Assembly: GCF_004328665.1 (NCBI RefSeq)
Contig: NZ_CP019770.1
Location: 682,001-746,000 of the forward strand
Direction of reading: 5' to 3'
DNA from: Pseudoalteromonas sp. DL-6
GTDB lineage: Bacteria; Pseudomonadota; Gammaproteobacteria; Enterobacterales; Alteromonadaceae
Length of the DNA: 64,000 bases
Of this stretch, positions 60,436-64,000 are shown one piece after another. The position numbers and the translations under genes are program-made. Below the pieces are notes generated by a model. The model did no database searches and was not told the origin of the DNA. It was given only the letters and a program-made list of their open reading frames with translations. The number at the start of each line of letters is the position of its first letter. Within the stretch, counting starts at the first letter, position 1.

Positions 60436-61062
60436 ATGAATCAAATAAAGCTCGCTTCTCAGCGTTTACAACCTTCAAAAATAGTCTGTGTGGGCCGCAA
60501 TTACAGTGCGCATATTGCTGAATTAAACAACGAACACCCTGAGCAAATGGTAATTTTTAATAAGCCTAATAGCGCGATCACTAATACCTTACTCTCTTCC
60601 CATAACGGTGATACGTTGCATTATGAAACTGAATTATGCTTTGTGATAAAAAATAAGCAGCTTGCAGGCGTAGGGATTGGACTTGATTTGACTAAGCGAG
60701 CTTTGCAAAGCAGTTTAAAAGAAAAGGGCTTGCCGTGGGAGCGAGCTAAAGCATTTGATGGCTCAGTATTATTTAGTGATTTTATTGAGTTAACGCCAGA
60801 AATGTCATCATTTATATTTGAATTGCATATTGATGGTAAAGCAGTTCAGCATGGTGATACCCAGCTAATGTTGCACCAACCTGCGCAAATACTGGCTGAA
60901 GTAAGTGAGTTTATGGGTTTAGAAGAAGGCGATATTATTATGACCGGCACCCCTGCTGGCGTAGGAATGGTGAGCGCGGGTCGAGAGTTTAAAGTTGCTC
61001 TTTATTCTGACTCTGGTCAGCGGTGCTTATTGGAGCATCATTGGTCTGTGAGTCAACGTTAA
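60436..61062 (+). CDS. Fumarylacetoacetate hydrolase family protein (YcgM-like)
   Basis: 208 residues. FAH fold motifs: ICVGRNYSAH-like VCVGRNYSAHIAELNN near residue 18, metal-binding HYETELCFVI near 67 (E-x-E), AKAFDGSVLFSDF and MTGTPAGVG. Family members split or decarboxylate 2-keto-acid derivatives such as acylpyruvates. Its last 74 bases overlap, tail-to-tail, the gene on the other strand. Confidence 0.87.
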   Translation: MNQIKLASQRLQPSKIVCVGRNYSAHIAELNNEHPEQMVIFNKPNSAITNTLLSSHNGDTLHYETELCFVIKNKQLAGVGIGLDLTKRALQSSLKEKGLPWERAKAFDGSVLFSDFIELTPEMSSFIFELHIDGKAVQHGDTQLMLHQPAQILAEVSEFMGLEEGDIIMTGTPAGVGMVSAGREFKVALYSDSGQRCLLEHHWSVSQR

Positions 61063-61927
61063 TTATGTATTGATAGTATTGTTTATCAAAATTATCAATA
61101 TGTTCACTTAACCAATACCGCTGGCTTAGCTGATGCTCAGCTGATTCTAGTATGGTACTTTCTAATGCGGCATTAATCTTCTTAATTGCCTGATTAGCAA
61201 AATTATTGGGCGCATTAGTCGAACAGCCTATAGCGCCTTTAATTAACGAATTCGTATTTTGAGCTATAGGTATGCTAACGATTTTTATGGGGTGTTGTTG
61301 CTGGTTAAAGTAACTAGCCATAAAAGGGTAGTCGAGCGAGTAATCTAAAAAACCATGTCTTAATCTATCGATCACAACGCCACTTTCATTGTCACTACTT
61401 AAGCTTAAAGAGACGTTATGGTGGCTCAAAGCGTTTTCAATAATCATATTTATGTGTGGCGAAAACCGTCGCGCTGCGGCTTGTCCATAGGTAAAGTTTT
61501 CATCGCTAAGCAAGCTAATTAAATTTATAGGATTACCATGTGTTTTGGTAAGTGTTCGTGCTTTTTGGTTAGTGGTAATAATACTAAACTCTGGGTAGAT
61601 GGAGGTAGGGCGTGAGTAAGTATAGACTTGGTTGGCGTTTTTTTTGTGAATTACGCATGGGAAGCATACATTTTTGCCTTCTCTGATATATTTATTAATT
61701 CGTTTTTGTGGCACAACTAACCGAGTATGTTTTACATCCTTAATACTGCTAATGAGTTGCTCAGTTAAATTGTCACACAAACCCGTTTGAGCACTTTCTG
61801 AGTTTAAGTGAAAAGGCGGAGTGTTGCTCTGTAGCCACAAAATTTCAGTGAGCTGATTTTTAGATTGGCTAATACTGTTATTCGAGAATATTAAAAAAAG
61901 CAGGCAGAAATAACGAGCTGTATGCAT
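60989..61927 (-). CDS. Periplasmic solute-binding-like protein
   Basis: About 312 residues with a signal peptide (MHTARYFCLLFLIFSNNSISQ). The body resembles family 3 solute-binding proteins (LWLQSNTPPFHLNSESAQTGLCDNL; RLRHGFLDYSLDYPF). No ABC permease or ATPase gene is near, so it may be a sensor or an orphan binding protein. The ATG at 61927 is preferred because the longer frame to 61996 puts a non-signal stretch first. It overlaps the FAH gene by 74 bases at the 3' ends. Confidence 0.72.
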   Translation of the reverse strand: MHTARYFCLLFLIFSNNSISQSKNQLTEILWLQSNTPPFHLNSESAQTGLCDNLTEQLISSIKDVKHTRLVVPQKRINKYIREGKNVCFPCVIHKKNANQVYTYSRPTSIYPEFSIITTNQKARTLTKTHGNPINLISLLSDENFTYGQAAARRFSPHINMIIENALSHHNVSLSLSSDNESGVVIDRLRHGFLDYSLDYPFMASYFNQQQHPIKIVSIPIAQNTNSLIKGAIGCSTNAPNNFANQAIKKINAALESTILESAEHQLSQRYWLSEHIDNFDKQYYQYIINVDSQTNDAPISTADQSQNKEQL

Positions 61928-62033
61928 AAAAAAGGCTGATAATTCTTTATTAAATGGCTGTTTGTTATTATACCTGAATGTCCAAAAAATAAACATAAAG
62001 AACAGCGAAGAATCAATTTCATTGAAGCGTAGT

Positions 62034-62197
62034 TATACCAATAAGCAATAATACTTAATCATTTACGGGGCTAAACGTGTCACTACCTGCGTTAAAAAAT
62101 TCTCATTTAGAACAACTGAATAGCATTTTTTTTGCCTAGCTATCAACACGTTTTTCCAGCCTCAAAATAGACCAATTAATTAAGCGAATTGGTATTA
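62034..62197. repeat. Dispersed repeat with ATACCAAT/ATTGGTAT ends, copy 2
   Basis: Begins TTATACCAATAAGCAATAAT and ends GCGAATTGGTATT; the ends are inverted repeats. The body shares blocks in the same order and strand with the copy at 9007-9168 (ACTTAATCATTT, GGGGCTAAA, CTCATTTAGAACAACT). It fills the gap between the solute-binding gene and the aldo-keto reductase gene together with the next element. Confidence 0.85.
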
Positions 62198-62220
62198 TTC
62201 TTTGCTGTTTTTGATTACCT

Positions 62221-62298
62221 GCGAGGTTACAAACCTCGCGCCGTGATTAAATCGCCCTATGTAGAACAAGTTTCAATATGCAAAGGCCAACAGACCCT
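62221..62298. repeat. Partial copy of the 1-254 repeat
   Basis: Starts with an 8-bp perfect hairpin (GCGAGGTT-ACA-AACCTCGC) and ends CCAACAGACCCT. Its reverse complement aligns with 1-64 of the window: GCCTTTGC..., TAGGGCGATTTAATCACGGC, then GCGAGGTTTGTAACCT. The GGGTCTGTTG end that lies outside the window at the left is seen here. The last bases overlap the stop codon of the next gene. Confidence 0.75.
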
Positions 62299-63349
62299 AG
62301 TAAGGCATTGGGTTATTTCTGAATATGGTATCAATCGCTGATAACACATCATCGTTAAGGGTCAGCTCAAACGCATCAATGTCTTCTTTTAACTGCGCCA
62401 TAGAAGTTGCACCAATAATTGATGAGGTAACGCCATCAACTTGATTACACCACGCTAGCGCTAATTGAGCAGGGGTGATAGCGTGTGCATGCGCAAGTTC
62501 AACATACTCTTTGGTCGCCTTTTGTGATTGTGGCGTATCACGAAAAATACCGTTGCGCTGCATAAATGTCCAGCGAGAGCCTTCAGGGCGCGCTCCATTG
62601 AGGTACTTGCCCGTTAATAGTCCAGCAGCTAAAGGTGACCAGGGTAAATAAGCAATATCTTCATGCACACATTGCTCTATTAAATAAGGCCAATCTTTCG
62701 CATGCGCTAAACTAAACTCATTTTGAACAGACACCATTTTTGGTAAATTGTGCTCTTTGGCTAAATTTAAAAATTGGCTAATCCCCCACGGGGTGTCGTC
62801 AGAAAGTCCACAGTGTTTAATTTTACCCGCTTTAACACACGCATCTAAACCCTCTAAAATATCAAGCATGTCAGCGGTGTGTTGTTTTGCATCGACATCA
62901 GTAAATTTAAGCATGCCAGGCCATTGCCTTGCAAAATGAGGAGTGCGGCGGTTTGGCCAATGTAATTGGTATAAGTCAATATAGTCGGTTTGTAAGCGCT
63001 TTAGCGACTGATCAACGGCATCAATAACAGCTTGGCGAGTAATATCACCGCCATCACGGATCCATGAAAGTCCATTACCGGCAATTTTAGTTGCAATAAC
63101 AATGTCTTTTCGTTTCTGTGAATTACGTGCAACCCAATTCCCTATAATTTCCTCTGTTTTACCATAGGTATCGGGCGTGGGCGGAACTGCGTACATTTCT
63201 GCTGTATCAATAAAGTTAACACCACGTTCAAGGGCATAGGCTATTTGCTCATCAGCATCGCGCTGGGTATTTTGTACTCCCCAGGTCATGCTACCTAAAC
63301 AGACTCTCGAAACACTAACACCACTACTACCTAATTGACTATATTGCAT
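62297..63349 (-). CDS. tas: Tas-like NADP-dependent aldo-keto reductase
   Basis: 350 residues. MQYSQLGSSGVSVSRVCLGSMTWGVQNTQ-type start is characteristic of Tas. AKR catalytic set: Asp/Tyr in FIDTAEMYAV near residue 48, Lys in ATKIAG near 88, His in LYQLHWPN near 130. C-terminal SIIGATSMAQLKEDI binds NADP. Size is usual for Tas. Its stop codon TAG is shared with the end of the repeat element. Confidence 0.9.
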   Translation of the reverse strand: MQYSQLGSSGVSVSRVCLGSMTWGVQNTQRDADEQIAYALERGVNFIDTAEMYAVPPTPDTYGKTEEIIGNWVARNSQKRKDIVIATKIAGNGLSWIRDGGDITRQAVIDAVDQSLKRLQTDYIDLYQLHWPNRRTPHFARQWPGMLKFTDVDAKQHTADMLDILEGLDACVKAGKIKHCGLSDDTPWGISQFLNLAKEHNLPKMVSVQNEFSLAHAKDWPYLIEQCVHEDIAYLPWSPLAAGLLTGKYLNGARPEGSRWTFMQRNGIFRDTPQSQKATKEYVELAHAHAITPAQLALAWCNQVDGVTSSIIGATSMAQLKEDIDAFELTLNDDVLSAIDTIFRNNPMPY

Positions 63350-63361
63350 TACTAATCCTAA

Positions 63362-63793
63362 TTATTCGTTTTCAGAGTTTGCTTTTAAAGCCGATAACAA
63401 AGGTTCTGTGATCGTCGCTTTTTGCCCTGTTTTAAAGTCAAACATCACCACTTTCGACATGCCTGTGGTGGTTATCGCATTTTGCGCATGACTAAATACA
63501 CTGTAATTCATTACAAACCGGTCAGATTTTATATCACTAATAGTAATACCTACGCTTAATGTGTCAGGAAACGTCACAGGGCGTTTGTAGCGAATGTTAT
63601 TTTCACTGATCACAGGGCCTGTGGCTTTAGCATTGATAGTATCAAATAAATTTAATTTATTTAAAAAATCGATTCTGGCTATTTCAAAATAACGAAGGTA
63701 AACACAGTTATTAACATGCTGTAGGGCATCCATATCGCCCCACGCTACAGTAATGTCGGTATGAATAGGATGTTGTTGTTTAAACGTTTCCAT
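63362..63793 (-). CDS. Acyl-CoA thioesterase, 4HBT (YbgC/FadM) family
   Basis: 143 residues, hot-dog fold. The 4HBT motif is at residues about 14-40: VAWGDMDALQHVNNCVYLRYFE with catalytic Asp. GVTISDIKSDRF-like VGITISDIKSDRFVMNYSVF follows. It would split short or medium acyl-CoA. It lies 12 bases upstream of tas on the same strand. Confidence 0.88.
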   Translation of the reverse strand: METFKQQHPIHTDITVAWGDMDALQHVNNCVYLRYFEIARIDFLNKLNLFDTINAKATGPVISENNIRYKRPVTFPDTLSVGITISDIKSDRFVMNYSVFSHAQNAITTTGMSKVVMFDFKTGQKATITEPLLSALKANSENE

Positions 63794-63887
63794 GTATTTA
63801 TAGCTCTTAGTTTTAAAGTATTTAGATTAGCAACATGGTCGGATGAGCTCAAGGGAATTATAGCGGGCAAAAAATTCGAGAGTTAAA

Positions 63888-63916
63888 TTGTACCTCTTTG
63901 AATTCATGACTATAGT
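63888..63916 (+). promoter_or_regulatory. Promoter of the gene at the window end
   Basis: TTGTAC (63888-63893), 17-base spacer, TATAGT (63911-63916), with a start near 63923 and an AAGGAGAG ribosome-binding site at 63931-63938. Confidence 0.55.
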
Positions 63917-63942
63917 AACTATTAACACACAAGGAGAGAACT

Positions 63943-64000
63943 ATGCAGAATATAATTAATTGGTTATTGGCATGCACTGTTTTTATAGCTTCGTTCACTT
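63943..64000 (+). CDS. Start of an exported protein gene, cut by window edge
   Basis: The ATG at 63943 follows a strong AAGGAGAG site. The visible 19 residues (MQNIINWLLACTVFIASFT) are hydrophobic and look like a signal peptide or first membrane segment. Nothing more can be said. Confidence 0.6.
   Translation, partial: MQNIINWLLACTVFIASFT

Overview
The window reads as chromosomal DNA of a marine gammaproteobacterium of the Alteromonadales, most likely Pseudoalteromonas. The grounds are AT-rich coding sequence, the rpsF-priB-rpsR-rplI and dnaB-alr blocks, the ygfB-pepP-ubiH-ubiI block, a GH3 enzyme whose layout resembles ExoP of Pseudoalteromonas, and dispersed repeats of a type common in that genus. 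This was judged by reading alone; no database was searched. There is no rRNA operon, CRISPR array, complete insertion sequence or prophage. Two tRNAs are present: Arg-CCG and Leu-CAA.

Layout. 1-254 is a MITE-like repeat. 398-4685 holds ygfB, pepP, ubiH and ubiI (proline peptidase plus ubiquinone hydroxylases). 4811-7044 holds a membrane protein of unknown function and a secreted esterase. 7348-8948 is the ribosomal operon rpsF-priB-rpsR-rplI, with a GC-rich-discriminator promoter and a folded leader that resembles the S6:S18 autoregulatory element. 9317-12976 is a minor-pilin operon (pilE, fimT, pilV, pilW and a very large PilX-like protein). 13056-15027 is an ECF sigma / anti-sigma / DUF4097 module. 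15083-17599 is dnaB-alr. 18011-19723 is a probable thiamine-salvage operon. 20140-23611 has tRNA-Arg, an HD-GYP protein, a small Cys-rich membrane protein with a Fur-like box, a long perfect palindrome and a FadL porin. 23665-28706 is valS, holC and pepA. 29011-31246 is lptF-lptG. 31288-34493 has an RDD protein, tRNA-Leu with a duplicated 3' end and terminator, a membrane desaturase/hydroxylase and a LuxR-type regulator. 34578-43766 has tyrS, a Na/Pi symporter, a TonB receptor, a YoaK-type protein, a small cluster (TIGR03643, a His-rich protein, an EEP-family protein) and an aldehyde dehydrogenase. 43968-46675 has a nitronate monooxygenase, a Crp-like regulator, a YgjV-like protein and a NUDIX protein.

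46902-52449 is a five-gene signalling cluster, all on the + strand: a sigma-54 activator response regulator, a 69-residue protein resembling only the dimerisation/phosphoacceptor helix of a histidine kinase, a CHASE3 histidine kinase, a single-domain receiver, and a REC-HisKA-HATPase-REC-REC hybrid. 52458-60250 is a beta-glucan utilisation locus: a LacI regulator, a GPH-type transporter and a GH1 beta-glucosidase on the minus strand, facing a FucP/GluP-type transporter and a GH3 exo-glucanase lipoprotein on the plus strand. Two perfect 14-bp LacI-type operators sit in the divergent promoter region. 60436-64000 has an FAH-family protein, a periplasmic solute-binding-like protein, two repeat elements, a Tas-like aldo-keto reductase, an acyl-CoA thioesterase and the first codons of another exported protein.

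Most genes are ordinary core functions. The points most worth a second look are the stand-alone phosphoacceptor-like protein in the signalling cluster, the giant PilX-like protein in an operon without pilY1, the paired LacI operators, the rpsF leader, the 28-bp palindrome beside a Fur-like box, the attenuator-like leader before lptF, and the duplicated end of tRNA-Leu. No sign of a clearly new defence or mobile system was found.
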